From NCBI GenBank assembly GCA_945859605.1, contig OX243811.1:33951950-34015949 (forward strand): a DNA stretch of 64,000 bases, given 5' to 3'. The position numbers and the translations under genes are program-made. Position 1 is the stretch's first letter; each line of letters opens with the position of its first letter. Positions 13,401 to 25,400 of this stretch are shown piece by piece. The stretch is from Lumbricus rubellus (lineage: Eukaryota; Annelida; Clitellata; Crassiclitellata; Lumbricidae). A model generated the notes under the pieces. The model had not been told where the DNA came from. It did not search any database and worked only from the letters and a program-made list of their open reading frames with translations.

Positions 13401-16400
13401 TGATACAATTCACAATAATACAAAATTTATCACGAATCTTGACTACTAACTGTTCTGTTCTGACGGTCTGCAATACAACGGCGCTAGTACCAGCCTTATG
13501 TAGGCCTACAATTGTACAAATCACGTCTTTGAATATATCCATAGAACAGCACCGGATAAGTGTTATTGAACTCAAAGATTCACTCGCTTCATTAAAGATG
13601 CCAAGATCATTAAATAAATTCATTTGCTATTAGTTGATAGTTGATGAACCGTACTAACATTTGATTTTTTACCGACAGCAAGCACTTCAAAGGCAATTAC
13701 AACAACATCCCCAACTGCCGCCCTTACAACTACTACCACCTCTGTAACCACGGTAATTGCAACATCTACATCAATGGCTACTACTACACCCATGGTGACC
13801 ACTTCCAAATCTACCAGTAATACTGTAAATTATCCACTGTCTACGCCAGAGAGTACTACTAATTCTATGATGACTACTACCAAATCTACCAGTAATACTG
13901 TAAATTACCCACTTTCTACTCCAGAGACTACTACTAATTCTATGATGGCCACCACCAAATCTACCAGTAATACTGTAAACTACCCACTTTCTACGCCAGA
14001 GACTACTACTAATTCTATGATGACTACTACCAAATCTACCAGTAATACTGTAAATTACCCACCATCACAGACAACAGTTGCATTGCCATCACCAGCAACA
14101 TTAGCAGGCTCTACAGCACTAAGCGCTACCGATAGCAGTGTGGGAAAAGGTGATTTAGTTTCAACTTCTTCCGACGTGCCGACATCTATCACTTTCAAAA
14201 CACTCTTCACCACTCCTGAGACCCATCTCTCGCTCCCTTCAAAGTCTGTCACTTTACCAACTTCCCATTTCACGTCGTCGAATGTTATTGAAAGTGAAAC
14301 AGCATCGCGATCCACGACTCGGTTCCCCAGTATGGCCAGTCTCTCCATCCCCACATCCAATCACGGATCAACTGCTTTTGATTGGCATTCACTGGCAACA
14401 ACCGAATACCTGGAAGCTACAACTGAAGAACTAACCTTAGAGACTAGTGCCACTTCTGTATCAAGTAAGCAAAGTTATTGGTTTCTTTAGCTGCATAAAA
14501 TACTCCATTGGCATACATTCATTTTTAGTAACGCCTTTAATTAGCAACTATTATAGCGCCATTGTATTCCAATCAAAGCATCAAACAATGGCGCACCTAA
14601 ATAAAACTTTAATTAGTTCAACATTCCCAGAATATCAGTCAGTTTCTGGCTGTTCCTATCCATGTTTGTGTTTTTTTTGTTGTCACAAAATTTTAATCCT
14701 ATATTCATGCAATTAAGTGACGTAAAAATAGTTACTAATTTATGACTAGTATGCTCAGCCTTTTTATTTTTTATATCGTGCGATTTAATGAATAAGTAAA
14801 TTCGTATGGTAAAAATACTGAAAACCATCCTGTATATACGACAATATGGAAGCCTATTGTGACGAGGTATTTACCAATTGAGCCGAAGAAAGGAGCATCA
14901 AAACCAGCTAAACTGCGAGTTTTTGGATTTGCAAATAGATGGAGACGATGCGACGCTTCCTCCTCGATGTCCTGTTCTTCAACATCCTTCGAACAACGCA
15001 GATCCAAAGATGTTTGTGGATCGTTATGGTGCTGCAGCCGTCTTCACCTGTGCAGTGGGTTACGCATTCAAAGAGGGAGGCACATCACGAACGTCAGTCT
15101 GCATTGGCGGACATTGGACAGACATAGCTGGATGTCAAGGTTCATACAACATTATAGACTAATGCTAACTGAAATGCTCTTTAACAAGATCATGGTGTAA
15201 TTACTTCCTATTATTTTTAAGTCTCTGGTTTTCTTATCGTAGGATCACCTACTCGTAAAATGTCGCTATTGAAAATATATACATAAATGCAAAAAAACTG
15301 GAATTATAAACTCACTGATGTTTAATGAAAACGATGTTTTTTAAATTGAAAAGCTTTCAGAAAATGTTACAGTAAAGGCGCTTGACGAATGGTCATGTAG
15401 CTGACATTGTTTGAGCTTGAACTTTTAAATTGCAATTTCAAATTGGTATATTATATTTTAAATTGCTATTTAAACTGCAAGTGGGTTTTAATTCAGTCGT
15501 CACGTGCGACATGGAAAGCGATCAGTCGGAGGAGGAGGAGGAAGCTAGTCTGTTGCTGAGGATTGGTCAAGGTCAAACTCGAACCTGTCAGCTTGGAGAA
15601 CGATTTTCCGATGGAATGACAGCGGAAAGCGTGAAATGCATTCAGAAACGAGGAGTGAATGTAACTGGTCAACCCCACAAACAAATCTCCAACTGCTCGG
15701 GTACGAAGGACATAATTTATATGCAAAAGTCTAGCAATATTTTCTGTTGCTTTTCAGAATTAATGTAACGTGAAATTTTCTCAAGAACAACAGTTTTAAG
15801 AAACCGCATGAGAGAAAAATTTGAAGCGGATTAACAGCTTCACTGCCTCAGGTAATGATTAGGCTATAGTTGTGCACAGCTGTGTTTTACACGTCGATGG
15901 TTTTACAGGCTTAGGTATGCGGGAAGTAAAGTTTTACACATCTAGGTATGTAGGCCCGTTATAGGAATAGACAATAAGTAGTTTTACACATCTATGTATT
16001 TTACAGGCAAAAGTAATAAGTAAAGTTTTATATATTATCTATGTATTACAGGCAGATTTAATAACTAAACGTTTGCACATATTTGTATTGCAGTAATTGT
16101 AATAAGTAAGGTTTATACATACATACATGTATATATGCATTGCAGGTAAAGGTAAAAAGTAAAATTTTATATATCAATGACAATGTATTACGAGCATATG
16201 TAATCAGTAGAGTTTGCACATCCTTGTTTCTACTGATACCCCATTGTTCCCGAGAAGGCCTACATGTGTCTGTCGGTTGACTTAGGTGAAACACAATAAC
16301 GAAAACAGGTAGTCCAGTGAAAAGAAGCCTTCTACACAACATGCATGATTGAACGGCCACTAGCTCCATACATGCATGTATCTGCTGCATGACTTGCGCG

Positions 16401-19400
16401 CCATTCATACTCCGCTCTCGTGTTCGATGGAATAAATAACCATACAAATGGAAATTACTTAAAAAATACTCGAAACGAATCTCCTTAGAAAATTTGCGCC
16501 GGTTAGATATATTTTTTATTTCGTCGCTTTTGGTACCGTAGTCAGTCCGGCTTTCTTATGGATTCTAAGTCCAGTTATTCAGCAAGCGTAAATTTGAATA
16601 ATTATGAGTAGGCCCATACCCTAAAGTCTGTTAATTTAAACGTTTATTATACATAATATTATAGGGCCGGGAGCCATGCATGTAGTTTCCCCACATTAAG
16701 CTCGAAATATTAATGAGCAATTTCTGGAGATTGGACGAAGGAAAATGAAGTTGGACTGAAGACGATGTAACGAAGCTTTAGTGAGTTTGCAGTTTTGGTC
16801 TAGACGTTGCCTTTCTCAATAATTATTATTAGGCCTATTGAAGAATACCGCAGCCATCGTATACCAGCGATTACAGTTTCACAGCCATTTTTTAAATTCA
16901 ATTTAGCCGAACTCATTTTCAATCAATTGAAGATATCCAGCTTAAAACTTGAACGGATAATGGAGGATGAACAATAATTAGGGCCTAGTGTGCTTTTATC
17001 TAATTTAAAATGAGGCACTTGAAGACGTCGCTTTACACCATAATCGCAAATGCTCATTACAAATTGCAAGTGTTTATTACTAGAAGTATTTTATTACATA
17101 ACTGATAAAAGTATGCACCTAACCAGCTTTTCGAGTGTTTATTAGTAGAAGCAATGATATATAGACTAACTAGTGAAAGTATGCACCTAACCCTGCAGCT
17201 TGTCGAGAGAAAGCTCTTTCAAGCTGTTTACTGTGTATGATTATTATGCATGCATACAATAACGATTTTTCTGAATGTTAAAATTTCAGAGACGTACTGC
17301 AGCGCAGCTCCTGTCGTACTGAATGCTACCATGGTGATGAACCCTTCGCAGAGGTCAGCAACATTCACATGTTGGCCAGGACACAGGTTTTCTAACGGAA
17401 GTCACGTGAAAGAAATTGAATGTAACCATGACAACAGCTGGAATTACTCCATTGGACATTGTGGCGGTAAAGATATTTCAGTCAAACATTAATTTTTGCT
17501 GCAAGACAGCAGTTTTTATGAAGTTCATAGAGTATGCATAGTGATGTGGTGGACGGGTAGTGCACCTGCAGATCTATTCTTTAGAACTGCATGTCATAGC
17601 TCGAGGGTACGCGTACCCTAAAATAGAATACGTTAAAATACGTACGTACCTTTCAAAAAATAGAATACGCGAATGGTACGTACCGTACACGGTAATTTTA
17701 TTCATGGTTTAGCCTACTCGGCGACCCATAGCTTACGTATAATTTGACGTCAACTGTAGGTCTATGCGTCATTGAAGCCGGTGTAAAGGTTTCAGATTAC
17801 CCCCTCCTTAACATTACCCCCTTGCAAACTGTAAATTGCATAAATCATCGCATTTGTTGCACTAAAAATATCAGAAAACCCATCCCGCTACTTGTTTTGG
17901 TGTGAAGATTTTCATCGGTCATCCCACTTCGTGGTTTGCTATCAATATTTTCATCTGTAAATAAAATACTAATCGCCGCTGAAGTTTACATGGAGAAAAT
18001 GGCTTCGAGGCTATTATTTTATTCCGATCAAAATATTGATAGCAAACCACGAAGTGGGATGACGGATGGAAATCTTCAGACCAAAACAAGAAGCGGGATG
18101 ATTTTTCTGATTTTTTAGTGCAATAAATGCGGTGATTGATGCAAATCTAGTTTCCGGGGGGTAATCTGAAACCGGTTTCAAGTTACCGGGGGGGGGGTAA
18201 TGTTTAGGAGGGGGTAATTTGAAACCTTTACACCGGTACTTTCGGTAGCGTAGCAGTAAATTTATTTCGATAAAATCTTCGGTTATAATTAATTTAATGC
18301 AAATTTTACTGTCTTTCTGATGAGAGCTAAGTACACGTCACTGGTTTGAAAATAATATTGCTGTAACTCGAAAGTTGCAGTATGTCTTATAGCCTACGCA
18401 TCAGTCAGCGATTCAGTAATGCCCAGAGAACATGGAAAGAAATAATACGCACGTGAAAGTTTTGAAAAATGTGAAAAACAATTATTTGATTGAATGCAAT
18501 TTTTTCGACAAACAGTTCTGGGTTGGATCAGGCAATCGCATAAGAACACACCTTTGAAGTGCTGCAGCAGAACTGAGCCGACTGACATTAGTGCATTAAG
18601 TGCAATGTAGGCCTATGTTGGAGAAACATAGACCTAGCCTACAATTGTGCAGCAATTTACTACGTTGTATATTGGGTTGTGATTGTTTGCTTAAATTAAA
18701 TTGAACATTCTAATAATGAGCAATGACATGGTTAACGTATTTTATTTGTTGTTTACGTACCCTAAAATAGGGTACGTTAAAATACGTGCGTACCTTTCAA
18801 AAAATAGAATACGTATGGTACGTACCCTCGAGCTTTGCTTCATGTGGCATAAGTCTTATGTGGGCCATTGTGATGTGCTGCTAAAAGAATCACGATCACT
18901 AAGATAATTTGCAATGCGTGGAGCGGAACGGACCAGGATCTTTCAGTCTAAATCAAGCAGACTTAGCCTACAACTTACACAGGGGCGAATACAGAACCTT
19001 CCGAGGGGGACCAAAATTGCATTTTTAGACCTTGGGTTTGAATTGTTTTTGCTCTTTGGCCGAAAAAAACTGATGACCCTTTTTAGTCATTTGGTCGAAA
19101 TGTCTTTAACATAATGTATACCACATTTCTTTGCCAAAATAGCTGATGACCTTTTTCAGTCATTTAATCGACATTATCGACCAACTGCCTTGTACATGTA
19201 CCGTTTTCCAAGCCAATGCTACACCTCTTTTCTTAGTCATATTCTACTTTCACCTTTGCCCACTCTATTGGTCGACAACTTCTTGAAACGGGATGGGGGT
19301 TCACGTCTAATAGGTATTTCTGATGGAGATTGGCCCACCTGGATCCGCCCCTGGACTTACATACATGTACATGGTTAGGGGGTAGGCCTATTCAAAAATC

Positions 19401-22400
19401 AAATCAAATCAAATCAAATCAGTTTATTCTGAGAATGAACAAGACAAACAAAACAAAACCAAGGTATACTGCAAAGAAAAATACTAGGCTACACAGTAGG
19501 CCCTACACATAAATAAAAATTAATGTTCGCAGGACACCTTGATAGTATAAGCGGTGAACACTCAGAAAGGGTCATCCAGAAAGGGACAGGTCCCGCTAAC
19601 CTGGATAACCCCTATTATATCTGCAGATAGTAAAGCTTCCTACGTCTCCTTGTGTTACCTATGCATTTAATCCTATTGAATAGAATATTAATTTTCTTTT
19701 AAATGAAGCTTGCTTAGACTTTTAACCAGCTTGAATTTCTTCACTATTTAACTTAAATATAACTTTATGCTATGCATTCATTTGACGTTTACACGGTGAT
19801 TCATAAAAAACGTTACCCTACATAAGTCATCATAGCTCATGCCAATGACCATCAAATTTAATGAAATTTCAGAATAATGAAGATTGATGATCTAGCCAAG
19901 TGCTGTATAAATTATTTCACATTCAGAGCTATGATGACGTAACGCGGATGACGAAACTAATGACGTCACGATAATCTCGAGAAATAAGCAAGACTCCAAC
20001 GTTCCCGTCAGTCCCTGAGGTTGTCAGGGCCATCTTATCCAGTAAGCACAGTAGGCACTGTGCCTAGGGCCTACGAACGTTTTAGGGGCCTACAGGGCCG
20101 TCTTATGGTCATTGTAGGCCCTAGGCACTTTTGCATATTAATCTATTCGTAGGCCCCTAGGGCCTATCCAACTCAACTCTGCATTAATTCAAATTGCAAC
20201 ATATTTACATTATTTCTTAAAATTATGCTAAACCATGTTTGTGAACGCATTCAGTTTTGATTTTAAATCTCAATCTACTTGTTGTAGGCCCTAATATTTA
20301 TTTTTGATATCCGCTAAATGTAATATTTCCGATTTTCGACTTTCGATTAGTGGCGTTTCGGTCTAAATTCTAATGAAAAATCGCCATCGCTTTTTAGGTT
20401 TTAATTTGTTAAATTATTTTTAAATTTTTTTAAAAATCATGTATGATGGTTATAAGAGGAAACACGAGTCTGGATTTGAGCAACTAAAGAAAAGGCTACA
20501 GAAAGATGAAGCACTAAAAGGATCAAGGGTGCGTTAAACAAATAAATTTATAAATGCAAATTGCAACAAAGACATGTCAGTGACATCACTCGCTTATTCT
20601 ATTACAACCCATCTCTCAGTACCTGAAATAATCCCGACTGACATTGGCCATCCAGCATAAAGTGAAATAGGCCTAGGTGATATAAATGAATAGATAGGCC
20701 TATGCCAAGGTAGCGTCGGTAGGGCTATGCTGCCTATGCAGCAGTCTGATGATAGTACTAGTCCTAGTCGTCCGAAACCATTGGGTACAGTTACTGTAGA
20801 AGAACTTGAAGATGTGAAAATTAACAATAACAATAAATTTAAATCCATTTACCCAGCTCAATGGGAGATAAATGCTGCATTTATTTTTTGATATTTTTTC
20901 AGGATTTCGTAGGCCCCTGGTAAGTTCGTAGGCCCTAGGCACAGTGCCTACTGTGCCTAATGGATAAGACGGCCCTGGGGGCCTACGAAATCCTGAAAAA
21001 ATATATAAATGCAGTGATTGGTCAATGACCGGAAAAAACAAACAGAAAACGAAAACTTGCTAACTTTTTTCAAGGCTTGAGTTAGCCAATGAAACAGTAA
21101 CATTATTCATTCATTCATTCATTTCAAGAATTTATATAGCGCCTCTTCAAGAAATCCACTCAGAAGCGCTCCCAGTCCAACCACGGTGAAACAAAAAAGT
21201 TTTAAGGAGCTTGTAGAACACTGACGAGTCGACCCTAGGCAGCAAGCGCATCTGCAACGGGAGACTATTCCAGACAGAAGGACCTACAACTGAGAAAGCA
21301 CGACGCTGACAGGTTGATGATTCAACACGCGGGACCAAAAGCTTACCGCTAGAGGCAGAGCGAAGGGCTCTGCGAGAAAGGACAACAGATAATGGACAGC
21401 AGAGTTCACACAGATAAGTCGGGGCACAGCCAAGAAGACAACGCCAAACCAGTGAAGCAATTCTGTATTCGATGCGCTGTGAGATAGGGAGCCAGTGTAG
21501 AGTATCACGAATGTAAGATGAAACGGATGCATATTTGGGGATTCGACCAATTAGCCGGGCTGCAGACCGAAGAACACGGTCAAGTCGGGATATCAATAAT
21601 AGAGGCAAACCAACCAGAATAGAGCAACAGTAGTCCAAGCGGCTGGTAACAAAAGCATGAACAAGGGTAGCAGCAGAGTTCTCTGATAAGGAGCGAGAGA
21701 TGACCCGTAGCTGACGAATTTGGTAGTAACAGCCACGAGTCAGCTGGTTGACATGTTTTGAGAAACTAAGTTCTTCATCAAGCATAACACCCAAGTCCCG
21801 GACAGAATCAAAAAAGGTAACATGGGGAAATGCTTTAGCCACGGCACAACGATCAACATTTGCCAGTCGTCTACGTCCACCCAACCAGATGAATTGAGTT
21901 TTGGAAGCATTAAGTAGGAGGCGGTTAGAGGCTAACCAGCTAGCCAGCTTATCCATAGCATGACACATTTGCTTAACTACTTCCAGACTATTGTCAGGGT
22001 GGCAGTGGGTGTACGCTTGAACATCATCAGCATAAAGCTGGTGAAAAAGACCACAAGATGTCAGCAGTGATTCTATGCCAGACGTATAAATAATATACAG
22101 CAACATTAGGTAAGCTAGCCTATATTATGTTAAGTCTGCGGCTCTTTGCATTCGCGAAATAGCTTATAACGTCTTCAAATGTCATTTCTCGCATTAAGTC
22201 GTTTTCAATTGAAAGTAATGCAAGGGAGGATAATCGTGACTGTCCCATCGTTGACCGAAGGTAATTTATGATAATTTTCAGTTTCGAAAACGAACGTTCA
22301 CCTTCACAACTTGTTCCAAAGATAGAAAGATAAATTCGAAAAGCAATATTGACATTTGAAAAACTGGAGACCAGCTTGTCAGCTATTTGTGAACTAATCA

Positions 22401-25400
22401 TTTCAGCTACAGATTTACTATCTGCAAACATTCGAGAAAACAAAAGAAATTCGTCAATAAATGCATCTTTTAGATCACATGGATATACCTCAATTAATGC
22501 TTTTGCTCTAATCACTATTTCTTCAGTTGATAAAGTAGATTGAGATTTAAAATCAAAACTGAAATACGTTCACAAAACGTGGTTTAGCATAATTTTAAGA
22601 AATTATGTAAATGTGCTGCAATTTGAATTAATGCAGAGTTGTGTTGGATAGACCCTAGGGGCCTACGAATAGATTAATATGCAAACGTGCCTAGGGCCTA
22701 CGATGACCATAAGACGGCCCTGGAGGTTGTATCATGCAAACTTGGTCAATTGCATCTGGTTTAGCCTCCAGGTGAGAAATTGTTTACTGTGGCATCACCC
22801 AGTAGGGCTAACAATCAGAATGTTCGCACATACGTGTCTGCCGGTACACAGAAGAGAGACGTTCCAGTGAATCGTCTTTTGCGGAATCGAAAAACTTTCA
22901 GCAAATCCCTTATGGCATCGGTCGGGTCTCTGCACTTGGTCGTACGAACATATTCATTTCACGGTTTCACCGAACCAGATGTTGAGGTCAATGGACAATA
23001 TTACAGAGATGTTTCACTAATATAAGGTCCTTTGCCAGACATTCGTGACATTACGGAGTAAGCTTATTTCATCGTCCATCATAGCCTAATAGCGCTCATG
23101 CGCACAGAGCTCGAGGGACCGTTGCGCAATGAAAACTGTAACTCCTGATTGCATTACGCCTACTTTGTGGCCACACAACAGTCTTGATTTAAATCCAGTA
23201 GACTATAAGATATGTAGTGTCATGCAAGAAAATGTCTACATAATTTGAATATGCGATGTCAACGAGTTGTGTCGTAGAATTGTGGAGGCATCGGAGACAA
23301 TGTATCAGCGCATCATTGGTGAATCAGTCAAAAAATTCGTACGCGTCTTCGCGCTTGCGTATCTGCCAAATGAGGGTAATTTCGAAAATAAATTTTAACT
23401 TCCATAATGTTCAGAAATGAATCCTCTATCTTCACCTGAAACTTCGTCAACATAACCCGATGTTTGGCGGAGTTACAGTAAAATATGTAGGGTAACGTTT
23501 TTTTATGAATCACCGTGTATAAAGGCTAATCGAGCTGCTGACTTTTGCTGAGTTCAACTCAGAAATATCGCTACGATAATTATAATGCTACATGTATATC
23601 TCGTATAGACTACAGTCTTAATGTCCCCTTAATATTAATAGTGATCATCTGTGAGGAACTGGTCCTTCCACCGAACGCTACGTTGGATATGGATGCAGCC
23701 ACCTACAACTACATAGCTAGAGTTCAATGTCAACAAGGATTTGTATTTGATGACGGTGACCTTGTGAAGACCTTGTGTTGCCTTGAATCCGGAAAGTGGA
23801 ATGATACAATCGTCTCTGATTGTAAACGTGAGTGTCTACAACTGTGTCCATGATTAGCCTAATGCATGAGAGTATGGCGCATCTAAGACTGATTCTGAGA
23901 CAAGCCATGGTATGGCCTAAATGTTCCGGCAAACACTCAAACTATACTTAGAAACCACTAAAATAAACGAAATACAAACATACGATGGGTAAGTGATTGC
24001 ATTATGACTATGTTTGCATATGCACTTGTTATAGCGACCCTTCAAGCTCGCTACTCAGAGGCGCTCCTGACTGCAGAGCGGACACTGCATCGGTGTTTCA
24101 CGCCGAAGCGTTGAGCAATTGCGAGTGAAGAACTTGCCCAAGGTCGTTACGCGGCGACATGAGGTGGAATCGAACCTGAAACCGGTTTTTGACTGCAAGA
24201 CGACGAACATACTCAGCACACCACAGCGCCCCACATGCATGTGAAGGATAGATGCAACTGTGCATCCACGTGTATAGGGTCTAAATTTTACGGTGTATTT
24301 GATAATGCCATGTGATACCCCATGTAATTTGGGCGTAACTGCAACATCGGAACCGTGAATGTCGGTTAGGTTCAGGTTAAGCGTAGTGAGGGTCGATTTG
24401 GGTTAGTGTTAGGGTTAGTGTCTTCAAAACCGCTGCAGAAATATTTCCATATAAATGGACTCCTCAAAATAATGTGTTCCTTCCACAACATCCCAAGCGT
24501 CTAGAGTCTGTAGCCTATCATTATTTTAACTTTGATTTCAGTTCACCCTTTCGATTGTGGCGCGACACTGATTAATAAATGTCATGTAATATATTATATA
24601 TATGATATGTACATTATCAATATGTAAACTTACTGACTTTTGTTTCCCGTGATGCATAGCTGTGTTCTGCCCGTCTCCGCCTCTGATGTTGAACGCCAGT
24701 TACACAGCTGGACTGGACGCTCAGCTGACGAACGACGAGTTTCCATACGGAGCCACAGTATCCAGTGGATGCTTCGATGGACTAAAATTCCCAGATGGAA
24801 GAAAGCAATGGACGATTTCCTGCGGTGGAACAGGAACATGGAATGCAACGGATTCTTCTTGCGAATGTAGGTTTCAGTGCTAACTAATTAATTATTCGTC
24901 ACTTTAAATATTATATAATTCGTTACTGCAATTGCAATAATTTTTGTCGTAGCCATAATTATTTTTCTTTCCTTGGAAAAAGTCATCATGTACAGCAAAA
25001 ACAATTCCGGCCAGCGCTATCTAAACGGACAGCAGCCTGGAGCACATGGTGTCATCCCTTGAGAAAGCGTAGTTGACTAATTGCATTCGTGTGACTGACG
25101 TAACTTTTCCCGTATTAACCGATTCTTTTGCATAACTGACTGCAATTGACTAACTTATTCCTCTAACTGACATTTTCTTGACTGGCTTTTACAGCTGGAA
25201 GATGTGACCCGGTCCCGACAGTGGATCACGGTGTGGCCAATTCCTCCTCAGCAAACGCTGGTACTGTCGTCGGCTACACGTGTGAATATGGATATCAAAT
25301 CGACGACCTAGAAAATGCAGTCATCTCTTGCGACGGAATCAACTGGGTGGACTCGCCAGTTCAGTGTACAGGCAAGTGCTGTCCTGTCTAAAGAAACACT

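Larger units (their letters stand above)
20025..22722 (-). mobile_element. hAT element (C-terminal transposase remnant) inside the mariner
   Basis: The ends are CAGGGCCATCTTATCC and ...ATAAGACGGCCCTG, with GAGGTTGT on both sides (20017-20024 and 22723-22730). On the minus strand 22120-22515 encodes a hAT C-terminal dimerisation segment. Inside lie a smaller hAT (20093-20977) and a LINE (21106-22096). The N-terminal half of the transposase is missing. Confidence 0.88.
19792..23517. mobile_element. mariner-type element with TA duplication, itself split by a hAT
   Basis: The termini CACGGTGATTCATAAAAAACG and its inverse are flanked by TA (19790-19791 and 23518-23519). Between 22780 and 23300 frames read as mariner transposase pieces: RTYVSAGTQKRDVPVNRLL, VEVNGQYYRDV and the catalytic-region relic LWPHNSLDLNPVDYKI. 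Without the inserted hAT the element is about 1.0 kb, so it is internally deleted as well as interrupted. Intron 7 of copy C has no insertion here (about 52623). Confidence 0.85.

Noticed and set aside
21147..22106. 319-codon minus-strand frame as a host gene
   Set aside because: It contains the YADD reverse transcriptase motif and LINE C-terminal blocks, has a retroposon tail, and sits inside a hAT element.
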